Part shown: positions 23,868 to 30,398 of the stretch, in pieces | How positions within the stretch are numbered: position 1 is the first letter of the stretch | Layout: each line of letters starts with the position of its first letter | Origin: an uncultured Kangiella sp. | Lineage (GTDB): Bacteria > Pseudomonadota > Gammaproteobacteria > Enterobacterales > DSM-103792 | Length of the DNA: 30,398 nucleotides | NCBI GenBank assembly: GCA_946481205.1 | Contig: CAMLNB010000012.1 | Location: 1 to 30,398 of the forward strand | Direction: 5' to 3' | The notes under the pieces: model-generated | What the model was told of the DNA's origin: nothing | What the model saw: the letters and a program-made list of their open reading frames with translations, nothing else | Database searches by the model: none | Translations under genes and position numbers: made by a program

Positions 23868-25331
23868 ATGCGGATTATCGGTGAAGCGCTGACGTTTGAT
23901 GACGTGCTTTTGGTGCCAGCGCACTCCACAGTACTGCCTCATCAGGCCGAACTCAAGACATTATTGACCCGCGAGATCCAGCTCAACATTCCGCTTGTGT
24001 CCGCTGCCATGGACACCGTCTCGGAAGCGCGGCTCGCGATTGCCTTGGCCCAGGAAGGCGGCCTCGGTTTCATTCACAAGAACCTGACCGTTGAAGAACA
24101 GGCCGAGCATGTTCGCAAGGTCAAGAAATTCGAAAGCGGCGTGGTCAGCGACCCGATCACCGTCACGTCGCGCACCAGCATTCGCGAACTGAAAGCGCTG
24201 ACCGCCAAGCACGGCATTTCCGGTGTGCCGGTAGTCGATGGCGATGATCTGGTCGGTATCGTCACCGGCCGCGATGTCCGTTTCGTCACCCAACTCGATC
24301 AGCCGGTTTCGGCGGTGATGACACCGAAAGATCGCCTGGTCACGGTGCAGGAAGGCGCTGATCTTGATGAAGCGCTGCACCTGATCCACAAGCACCGCAT
24401 CGAACGTGTGCTGGTGGTCGACAAGCAGTTCCGCCTGAAAGGCCTCATCACCGTCAAAGACATTCAGAAATCGGCCGACAAACCGAATGCTTGCAAAGAC
24501 GCTTTCGGTCATCTGCGGGTTGGCGCTGCAGTGGGCACCGGCGCGGATACCGATGATCGCGTTGCTGCGCTGGTGCACGCCGGCGTTGACGTGATCCTGG
24601 TCGACACCTCGCACGGTCATTCGCAAGGCGTGCTCGATCGTGTGCGTCGCGTTAAACAAATGTATCCGGGCCTGCAGGTCATGGGCGGCAATATCGCTAC
24701 TGCCGAAGGCGCGTTGGCGCTGGCGGAAGCTGGCGCCGATGGCGTCAAAGTCGGCATCGGCCCCGGTTCGATCTGCACCACCCGTATCGTCACCGGTGTC
24801 GGCGTGCCGCAGATTTCGGCGGTGTCGAACGCAGCCGCGGCGCTGAAAGCGAAAGGCATTCCGTGCATCGCCGACGGCGGTATCCGTTTCTCTGGCGACA
24901 TGTGCAAAGCGCTGGTTGCCGGTGCGCACGTAGTCATGGTCGGTTCGTTGCTCGCGGGCACCGAAGAAGCACCGGGCGAAGTCGAATTGTTCCAGGGCCG
25001 CAGCTACAAGAGCTACCGCGGCATGGGTTCGCTTGGTGCGATGGCGCAGCGGCAAGGTTCGGCGGATCGCTATTTCCAAGCCAGCAACGATGCCGAGAAG
25101 TTGGTGCCGGAAGGTATCGAAGGCCGGGTGCCGTACAAAGGTTCGCTGGTTGCAATCGTGCATCAGATGATGGGCGGTTTGCGTTCCTGCATGGGCCTGA
25201 CCGGTTGCCGCACCATTGAAGAGCTGCGCAGCAAAGCGCAATTCGTCAAGGTGACCTCGGCTGGCATGCGCGAAAGCCATGTCCATGACGTGCAGATCGT
25301 CAAGGAAGCGCCGAACTACCGCGTCGATTGA
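23868..25331 (+). CDS. guaB: Inosine-5'-monophosphate dehydrogenase
   Basis: This 487-residue enzyme oxidises IMP to XMP with NAD+, the committed step to GMP. It is a TIM barrel interrupted by a Bateman module. The barrel begins with [16 protein letters not shown], and the two CBS domains lie at about residues 92-205 ([15 protein letters not shown] and [16 protein letters not shown]). The catalytic Cys303 is in the loop [15 protein letters not shown]. Other motifs are [25 protein letters not shown] and the flap [20 protein letters not shown]. The CBS pair is the usual nucleotide-sensing part. It has its own near-consensus promoter. A hairpin lies between it and guaA, so the two genes may be only partly cotranscribed. 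Confidence 0.98.
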   Translation: MRIIGEALTFDDVLLVPAHSTVLPHQAELKTLLTREIQLNIPLVSAAMDTVSEARLAIALAQEGGLGFIHKNLTVEEQAEHVRKVKKFESGVVSDPITVTSRTSIRELKALTAKHGISGVPVVDGDDLVGIVTGRDVRFVTQLDQPVSAVMTPKDRLVTVQEGADLDEALHLIHKHRIERVLVVDKQFRLKGLITVKDIQKSADKPNACKDAFGHLRVGAAVGTGADTDDRVAALVHAGVDVILVDTSHGHSQGVLDRVRRVKQMYPGLQVMGGNIATAEGALALAEAGADGVKVGIGPGSICTTRIVTGVGVPQISAVSNAAAALKAKGIPCIADGGIRFSGDMCKALVAGAHVVMVGSLLAGTEEAPGEVELFQGRSYKSYRGMGSLGAMAQRQGSADRYFQASNDAEKLVPEGIEGRVPYKGSLVAIVHQMMGGLRSCMGLTGCRTIEELRSKAQFVKVTSAGMRESHVHDVQIVKEAPNYRVD

Positions 25332-25349
25332 GACGCCGCCGGAAAACGA

Positions 25350-25382
25350 ATCGGGATCGCAGCGCGGTCCCGATGCGCTTTT
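25350..25382 (+). terminator. Probable terminator or attenuator between guaB and guaA
   Basis: An 11-bp stem with one G-U pair (25350-25360 with 25364-25374) and a 3-nt loop is followed by GCGC and TTTT (25379-25382). The T-tract is short and offset, so termination may be partial. guaA starts 80 nt later. Confidence 0.5.
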
Positions 25383-25462
25383 AGCCATCAGGAATTGTTT
25401 CGCGTTTTTATGCCGGCGGTTTTTGCCGGAACTGGATTTCTTTCACTTGCAAGGCTGTCGAG

Positions 25463-27040
25463 ATGAGCCAAGACATTCATGCCCACCGCATTCTGATTCT
25501 GGATTTCGGTTCTCAGGTCACCCAATTGATTGCCCGCCGCGTACGCGAGATCGGCGTGTACTGCGAACTGTGGCCGTATGACGCCGAAGAGGCGGCCATC
25601 CGCGAATTCAATCCGCAAGGCATCATCCTGTCCGGTGGCCCGGAATCGGTCACCGAAAGCGATACCCCGCGGGCTCCGGACTGCGTGTTCGAAATGGGCA
25701 TTCCGGTCCTCGGTATTTGCTACGGCATGCAGACGATGGCGGCCCAACTCGGCGGCAAAGTCGAAGGCGGCCACAAGCGCGAGTTCGGTTACGCGGCGGT
25801 GCGCATCAAAGGCGACAGCGATTTGCTGCACGGCATCGAAGATCATGTCAACGAGCAGGGCAAGGCCGTGCTGGATGTCTGGATGAGTCACGGCGACAAA
25901 GTTGTCGAGATTCCGCCGGCGTTTGAAGTGATCGGTGAAAGCGACAACTGCGCAATTGCCGTGATGTCGGATGAAGGTCGCAAGTTCTACGGTGTGCAAT
26001 TCCATCCGGAAGTGACCCACACCCATCAGGGCGGCCGCATTCTTGAGCGTTTCGTTCGCGAGATCTGCGGCTGCGACAAAAACTGGACGTCGACCAATAT
26101 CATCGAAGACGCCATCGCGACGATCCGCAAACAGGTCGGCACGGACGACGTTATTCTCGGTCTGTCCGGCGGTGTCGATTCCTCCGTTGTCGCGGTGCTG
26201 CTGCACCGGGCAATCGGCAAGCAGCTGACCTGCGTGTTTGTTGATCACGGCCTGCTGCGCTTGCACGAAGGCGATCAGGTCATGGCGATGTTTGCCGAGC
26301 ACTTGGGAATCAAAGTTATTCGCGTCAATGCCGAAGAGCGGTTCCTGTCAGCGCTGAAAGGCATTGCCGATCCGGAAGCCAAACGCAAAGTCATCGGCAA
26401 GCTGTTCGTTGATGTATTCCAGGAAGAAGCGGCCAAACTGCCGAGCGCAAAATGGCTGGCCCAAGGCACGATTTATCCGGATGTGATCGAATCGGCCGGT
26501 GCCAAGAGCGGCAAAGCGCATGTGATCAAGTCACACCACAACGTCGGTGGTTTGCCGAAAGACATGAAGCTGGGTCTGGTCGAGCCGCTGCGTGAATTGT
26601 TCAAGGATGAAGTGCGCAAAGTGGGTCTCGAACTGGGTCTGCCCTATGACATGCTGTATCGCCATCCTTTCCCGGGCCCGGGTCTTGGCGTTCGCGTGCT
26701 TGGTGAAATCAAGAAAGAGTACTGCGATCTGCTGCGCAAAGCCGATGCGATTTTCATCGAAGAGCTGCGCAAGGCCGACTGGTATCACAAGGTCAGTCAG
26801 GCGTTCGTCGTGTTCCTGCCGGTCAAATCGGTGGGCGTCATGGGCGATGGCCGCCGCTACGATTATGTGGTCGCAGCGCGCGCCGTGCAGACCATCGATT
26901 TCATGACCGCGAAGTGGGCGCATCTGCCGTACACGCTGCTGGAAACCATTTCCAACCGCATCATCAACGAAGTGCCGGGCATTTCCCGTGTGGTCTACGA
27001 TGTGTCCGGCAAGCCACCAGCGACGATCGAGTGGGAGTGA
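25463..27040 (+). CDS. guaA: GMP synthase (glutamine-hydrolysing)
   Basis: This 525-residue enzyme is identical in length to many gammaproteobacterial GuaA proteins and converts XMP to GMP with glutamine and ATP. The N-terminal class I glutamine amidotransferase domain has the triad Cys86 (GICYGMQ), His181 and Glu183 (QFHPEVTHT). The ATP-pyrophosphatase domain has the PP-loop SGGVDS (235-240). The C-terminal dimerisation domain carries [12 protein letters not shown] and ends [10 protein letters not shown], the family terminus. It follows guaB after 131 nt and is followed by thpR after 24 nt. With guaB and purL it makes this a purine-synthesis neighbourhood. Confidence 0.98.
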   Translation: MSQDIHAHRILILDFGSQVTQLIARRVREIGVYCELWPYDAEEAAIREFNPQGIILSGGPESVTESDTPRAPDCVFEMGIPVLGICYGMQTMAAQLGGKVEGGHKREFGYAAVRIKGDSDLLHGIEDHVNEQGKAVLDVWMSHGDKVVEIPPAFEVIGESDNCAIAVMSDEGRKFYGVQFHPEVTHTHQGGRILERFVREICGCDKNWTSTNIIEDAIATIRKQVGTDDVILGLSGGVDSSVVAVLLHRAIGKQLTCVFVDHGLLRLHEGDQVMAMFAEHLGIKVIRVNAEERFLSALKGIADPEAKRKVIGKLFVDVFQEEAAKLPSAKWLAQGTIYPDVIESAGAKSGKAHVIKSHHNVGGLPKDMKLGLVEPLRELFKDEVRKVGLELGLPYDMLYRHPFPGPGLGVRVLGEIKKEYCDLLRKADAIFIEELRKADWYHKVSQAFVVFLPVKSVGVMGDGRRYDYVVAARAVQTIDFMTAKWAHLPYTLLETISNRIINEVPGISRVVYDVSGKPPATIEWE

Positions 27041-27064
27041 GCATTGCGTTGCTGACGAGCGGAC

Positions 27065-27676
27065 ATGGCTGATCAGTTATCGCTGTTGGGCGTCGGTGAG
27101 CCGGAACTCACCGACCGCTTGTTCTTTGCCTTGTTTCCGCCCGCGGACGTTGCGACGCGCATCACCGGTTTGCTGAACGAGCTCTGTGCTCGCCACGATT
27201 TGCACGGCCATCCTGTGACCACGGCACGTCTGCATGTCACGCTACATCACATTGATGATTACGCGGGTTTGCCACCGGATGTGGTGCGTGCGGCGCTGAA
27301 AGCGGGCGAGGCATTGGCCGCGTCAACGGCTGCAGTTGCGTTTGATGAAGTGGCCAGTTTTGCCAGCAACCCACGTAAGCCGATGTTGGTACTACGTAGC
27401 AGTGATGGCGCACCGGGTGTGGTGACGCTGCAGCAGGCACTGGCTAAAACCATCAACCGGTATTTGCCGAAAGTGCGATTGCCAGCAAAGTACACACCGC
27501 ATATTACGATGCTGTATGGCGACGCGCGTCACGGTGATATGCGTCAGGCCGAACAACGCGTCGAGCCGATAAGTTGGCGCGCGAGCGAGATTGTTTTGGT
27601 CCATAGCCTGCTGGGTAAAAGCCAGCATATTCCGCTGGCGCGCTGGGCATTGCCACAAGGCGTGGAGAGCGCATGA
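27065..27676 (+). CDS. thpR: RNA 2',3'-cyclic phosphodiesterase (LigT/ThpR family)
   Basis: This 203-residue protein of the 2H phosphoesterase superfamily has the two defining motifs: His57 in HVTLHHI and His146 in HITMLYG. It also has the family start DRLFFALFPPADVATRI. Members hydrolyse 2',3'-cyclic phosphates on RNA ends to 2'-phosphates and can show weak 2'-5' RNA ligase activity. It is cytoplasmic and somewhat longer than E. coli ThpR, with a short N-terminal extension (MADQLSLLGVGEPEL). The ATGA overlap with tadA (27673-27676) couples it to a tRNA-editing enzyme. Pseudomonads, as I remember them, lack this gene between guaA and tadA, so it looks like an insertion in the locus. The ribosome site is weak (GCGGA). 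Confidence 0.9.
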   Translation: MADQLSLLGVGEPELTDRLFFALFPPADVATRITGLLNELCARHDLHGHPVTTARLHVTLHHIDDYAGLPPDVVRAALKAGEALAASTAAVAFDEVASFASNPRKPMLVLRSSDGAPGVVTLQQALAKTINRYLPKVRLPAKYTPHITMLYGDARHGDMRQAEQRVEPISWRASEIVLVHSLLGKSQHIPLARWALPQGVESA

Positions 27677-28143
27677 GCACGCACGCGCAGGACGAGATGT
27701 GGATGCAGCAGGCGCTGGCGCTGGCGGAGCAAGCTGCGGCCGCTGGCGAAGTGCCGGTCGGCGCCGTGCTGGTGCGGAATGGCGAGAAAATTGCCGAGGG
27801 CTGGAACCAACCGATTGCGCTGAATGACCCGACAGCGCATGCCGAGATTGTCACGTTGCGCGCGGCCGCGCAGGCACTGGGCAATTACCGGCTGAACGAT
27901 TGCACGCTGTACGTAACCTTGGAGCCGTGCCCGATGTGCGCAGGCGCCTTGGTGCATGCTCGCGTCAAGCGCGTGGTGTACGCGACGACGGACGAGAAAG
28001 CGGGGGCGGCCGGCAGCGTGTTGCAGGTGCTGCGGCATCCACAGCTGAATCATCTTTGCCAGGTTACGGCGGGTGTGTTGGCTGATGCCGCGAAAGACCA
28101 ACTGACGGCATTTTTTCAACAGAAGCGCAAACGCAGCGAGTGA
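27673..28143 (+). CDS. tadA: tRNA adenosine(34) deaminase TadA
   Basis: This 156-residue zinc deaminase converts the wobble adenosine A34 of tRNA-Arg(ACG) to inosine and is essential in most bacteria. The active-site residues are His56 and Glu58 (TAHAEIVTLRAA) and Cys86 and Cys89 (EPCPMCAGAL). Other family segments are AAAAGEVPVGAVLV, ARVKRVVYATTDEKAGAAGS and the C-terminal helix with LTAFFQQKRK. Length is close to the E. coli form. The start overlaps the thpR stop. A symmetric terminator 21 nt after its stop ends the transcript. Confidence 0.96.
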   Translation: MSTHAQDEMWMQQALALAEQAAAAGEVPVGAVLVRNGEKIAEGWNQPIALNDPTAHAEIVTLRAAAQALGNYRLNDCTLYVTLEPCPMCAGALVHARVKRVVYATTDEKAGAAGSVLQVLRHPQLNHLCQVTAGVLADAAKDQLTAFFQQKRKRSE

Positions 28144-28164
28144 CTGCTCGGCTTGCGTTTGTGG

Positions 28165-28200
28165 CAAAGAAAAAGCCCGCGACCGCGGGCTTTTTCTTTG
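28165..28200. terminator. Bidirectional terminator between tadA and mltF
   Basis: Perfect 16-nt inverted arms (28165-28180 CAAAGAAAAAGCCCGC and 28185-28200) surround a 4-nt loop GACC. The GC core has A5 on the left and T5 on the right, so it can end tadA (+) and mltF (-) from either side. Confidence 0.9.
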
Positions 28201-28218
28201 GTTTGCACAGGCGCCAGA

Positions 28219-29751
28219 TCAGTCTGCTACCGCAACCGGTGCTGGCGACAAGCGCGTTGGCCGCCGCATTTCTTCATAAGCCAGCATGGTGCTCGGTTGC
28301 GTCGGTGCTTGCTCGATTTCCACTGCCGGAACCGGCGACTGCCGACGCACCGGCGCACCGGCCATGCGGCGCATCTGGGTGCTGTCGAGGCTGTCGCCAA
28401 GCCAGCGCAGCGTGGCGTAGTAACGCTGAATATTGTGTACGAAATGCACCGGCTCATCGCCGCGGGCGTAGCCGCGTTTCAGGGTGGAATACACTGCGGG
28501 ATCGCGCAATTTCGGCAGCTGCTTTTTGACATCATCCCAGCGATCCGGATTGCCGCCGGCGCGGATGGTCAGAATGCGTGCATCTTCCAGATGGCCGAAG
28601 CCAACGTTGTAGGCCGCCAGGGTAAACCAGGTGCGATCCGGTTCCGGAATACGCTCCGGCAAGGTGTCGTGCATGGTGCGGAAATAATCGGCGCCGCCGC
28701 GAATGCTCTGGGCCGGATCAGTACGATCAGTAACACCCATGCGCTCGGCGGTGTCTTCCGTCAGCATCATGATGCCGCGCACGCCGGTTGGCGAAACGGC
28801 TTTCTCGCGCCAGTGCGATTCTTGATAGGCGATGGCCGCGAGCAGGCGCCAATCCATGTCATTGCGGGCGGCGCGGACGAAATGCTGTTTCAGATTCGGC
28901 AGCCGCTCGAGCATCGCATCAACAAACTGGCGTGACTCGTAATAGTCGTAACTTTCGACCGGTTCGAGCAGGCGATCGCGCAGGCTCGATACCGTGCCGT
29001 CATCGATGCGTTCGCCGAGGAATTGATCGGCCAGCACGGCAATCGAATCGTCTTCACCCGGGAAAGCCCAGACCCAAGGCTCAGCTTTGCTGACCACCAT
29101 GCCGGCCATCAGCTCGGGATGCAGGGCGCGCTCAACGGCGTAGACCGGCGCCGGCACCAAGGTATAGGCAAGGGTTTCGTCGATGACTTCGGCCAGCAGT
29201 TGGCGGTGGCCGGCCGGGCTTTCGGTCCAGATCAAGGCCGGTTGTTCAGTCTTGGCTTCGAGCAGCAGCTCGCTGGCGCGGCTGCCAGCCGGGACTTTCA
29301 ATTCGCCATTGACGTCGGCCCAGTCGCGGCCGCGGCGGGCGCCGTTCTTGAACACCAGCCGGTAATCAACTTCCTGATAAGCGCGGGTTTGTTGCAGGCC
29401 GCTCAGCTGCGCCGTGCTGGCCGGCACCGCCAAGATGGCATCGACCCGGCCGGCAAGCAGCAGGTCGCGGGCTTCGTAAAGCCGTTGATAGGGAACCACT
29501 TTCAGCAACAGCTGGCGTGACTCGGCAAACTGCCGCGCCAAGGTCAGATCCAGTGAGGCGTCGATATCGTTGCTGGCCGGCAACAGGTCCGCCGCGATGG
29601 CAACACGCCATTCGCCGCGTTGAGTCACCCGATCCAGCTGAGAAAGAGACGGTTCGTCGCGCTGCTGTAACCAGCAACCGCCGACCACGGCCGCACCCAA
29701 CCACGCCAGCCAGGTGCGCTTGAACAACTGTGACAACCCCAATTCAACCAT
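28219..29751 (-). CDS. mltF: Membrane-bound lytic transglycosylase MltF
   Basis: This 510-residue enzyme cleaves peptidoglycan glycan strands to 1,6-anhydro products at the outer membrane. Residues 1-25 are a lipoprotein-like signal; Cys26 is preceded by VGG, a loose rather than canonical lipobox. Residues about 45-270 form the regulatory domain related to amino-acid-binding (ABC substrate-binding) proteins (RGEWRVAIAADL, GRVDAILAVPA). Residues about 285-440 form the catalytic SLT domain with Glu311 in AIAYQESHW, followed by SPTGVRGIMMLT and AAYNVGFGHLEDAR. The Ala/Pro/Arg-rich tail has no recognised fold. No good ribosome site is visible 5-10 nt upstream (GGGG directly abuts the ATG). The position next to purL is conserved. 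Confidence 0.95.
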   Translation of the reverse strand: MVELGLSQLFKRTWLAWLGAAVVGGCWLQQRDEPSLSQLDRVTQRGEWRVAIAADLLPASNDIDASLDLTLARQFAESRQLLLKVVPYQRLYEARDLLLAGRVDAILAVPASTAQLSGLQQTRAYQEVDYRLVFKNGARRGRDWADVNGELKVPAGSRASELLLEAKTEQPALIWTESPAGHRQLLAEVIDETLAYTLVPAPVYAVERALHPELMAGMVVSKAEPWVWAFPGEDDSIAVLADQFLGERIDDGTVSSLRDRLLEPVESYDYYESRQFVDAMLERLPNLKQHFVRAARNDMDWRLLAAIAYQESHWREKAVSPTGVRGIMMLTEDTAERMGVTDRTDPAQSIRGGADYFRTMHDTLPERIPEPDRTWFTLAAYNVGFGHLEDARILTIRAGGNPDRWDDVKKQLPKLRDPAVYSTLKRGYARGDEPVHFVHNIQRYYATLRWLGDSLDSTQMRRMAGAPVRRQSPVPAVEIEQAPTQPSTMLAYEEMRRPTRLSPAPVAVAD

Positions 29752-29854
29752 CCCCGGTTTCGTGGACCAACTTGGCCGCCATGGGAAGCGTCGTCCTGAC
29801 GATTTCCTGTGACGAGTTGGCGCGAATTATGAGGAATGAGTCACGTTTTTTCAA

Positions 29855-29883
29855 GTTATCCGAAAATAACTGTTAATATTCAA
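29855..29883 (-). promoter_or_regulatory. Candidate mltF promoter
   Basis: On the - strand TTGAAT (29883-29878) and GATAAC (29860-29855) are 17 bp apart, each matching consensus at 4 of 6 bases. It lies about 100 nt before the mltF start, in the most AT-rich stretch of the window (29830-29970). Confidence 0.35.
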
Positions 29884-29959
29884 TACGTTAGATGACTGTC
29901 TTAATCAAGTTTTCAGCCGTCCAAATGGCTTTCTCTACCGTCCTTTATTGCTTTTGGGC

Positions 29960-29965
29960 TACAAT
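29960..29965 (+). promoter_or_regulatory. Candidate -10 element for purL
   Basis: TACAAT (5/6 to TATAAT) lies 41 nt before the purL ATG. No convincing -35 is seen at 16-18 bp. No PurR-like palindrome was noticed in 29752-30006. Confidence 0.35.
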
Positions 29966-30006
29966 ATGCGCCCGATTTTTCCCCTCCATCCGCGCGAGTT
30001 CCCACC

Positions 30007-30398
30007 ATGCTGACCCTGCGTGGCGCTCCGGCCCTTTCCGCATTCCGAAAGGCCAAGCTGCTGTCGTCCTGCCGTGATCGTTCGTCCGCTGTTGCCCATG
30101 TTTATGCCGAGTACGTCCACTTTGCCGATGTCAGCGCGCCGCTGAACGCCAATGAGCAGGCGGTGTTGGACAAGCTGCTCGAATACGGCCCGCGCCTGGA
30201 TAAGGAAGCGCCGAGCGGCAGTCTGGTGCTGGTGGTACCGCGGCCGGGCACAATCTCGCCATGGTCGTCCAAGGCCACCGACATCGCCCGCAACTGCGGT
30301 CTCGACAAGATCAAGCGGCTGGAGCGCGGCATTGCCTACTTCATCAGCGCCGGCAATGGTCTGCCGCTCGATGGCGCTGCACTGGCGGCGGTGACGCC
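30007..30398 (+). CDS. purL: Phosphoribosylformylglycinamidine synthase PurL (5' end only)
   Basis: The frame opens at ATG 30007 and runs off the right end without a stop; about 130 of some 1290 residues expected for the large gammaproteobacterial form are present. The enzyme converts FGAR to FGAM with glutamine and ATP in purine synthesis. The visible part is the N-terminal PurS-like domain and linker: [70 protein letters not shown]. These match E. coli PurL closely from memory. It is divergent from mltF. The ribosome site is weak (GCGAG region about 9 nt upstream). Confidence 0.95.
   Translation, partial: MLTLRGAPALSAFRKAKLLSSCRDRSSAVAHVYAEYVHFADVSAPLNANEQAVLDKLLEYGPRLDKEAPSGSLVLVVPRPGTISPWSSKATDIARNCGLDKIKRLERGIAYFISAGNGLPLDGAALAAVT

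Noticed and set aside
23966..25388. Long - strand frame across guaB
   Set aside because: It is a shadow of a fully recognised gene; no independent evidence.

Overview
The window is a chromosomal segment from a GC-rich gammaproteobacterium, close in gene content and order to Pseudomonas and its relatives. The evidence is the unbroken order ruvB-ybgC-tolQRAB-pal-cpoB-queE-queC, then ndk-rlmN-pilW-rodZ-ispG-hisS-yfgM-bamB-der, then xseA with guaB-guaA-(thpR)-tadA-mltF-purL. pilW (pilF), a polar chemoreceptor-type gene and the 2-CBS GuaB fit a motile, type-IV-piliated, free-living gammaproteobacterium. The genus cannot be named from the sequence alone. Coding density is very high. No rRNA, tRNA, CRISPR array, insertion sequence or prophage gene is visible. 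No gene-free stretch exceeds 300 bases; the longest are 7914-8162 and 29752-30006.

Region 1 (1-5924, + strand): the 3' end of ruvB overlaps ybgC, followed by the trans-envelope Tol-Pal machine. TolQ-TolR is the proton-driven motor, TolA the periplasm-spanning arm, TolB-Pal the outer-membrane/peptidoglycan end, and CpoB the coordinator with peptidoglycan synthesis. It closes with a strong intrinsic terminator.

Region 2 (5936-7329, +): queE and queC make preQ0 for queuosine tRNA modification. They start 12 nt after that terminator.

Region 3 (7330-10059, +): a small accessory block with an unknown exported protein, a Tat-type dienelactone hydrolase and an EamA-family transporter.

Region 4 (10150-19688, +): ndk has its own consensus -10. 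Next come rlmN (23S rRNA/tRNA m2A methylation), pilW, rodZ (cell shape), ispG (isoprenoids), hisS, yfgM and bamB (envelope), a second strong terminator, and der (ribosome assembly GTPase).

Region 5 (19723-23698, - strand): an orphan methyl-accepting chemotaxis protein, an M23 peptidoglycan peptidase and xseA. The last two overlap by ATGA. A long symmetric terminator separates them from der.

Region 6 (23802-28143, +): guaB and guaA convert IMP to GMP. They are followed by thpR and tadA, which are translationally coupled RNA genes.

Region 7 (28165-30398): a symmetric bidirectional terminator, mltF on the - strand, an AT-rich divergent promoter region, and the 5' end of purL on the + strand running off the window.

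Most of the window is core housekeeping. I see no clear new multi-gene system. The items most worth a second look are the exported-unknown/Tat-hydrolase pair, the 34-bp palindrome with twin direct repeats between ndk and rlmN, a candidate promoter for pal inside tolB marked by a rare-codon cluster, and two operon-internal terminators placed directly before queE and der.
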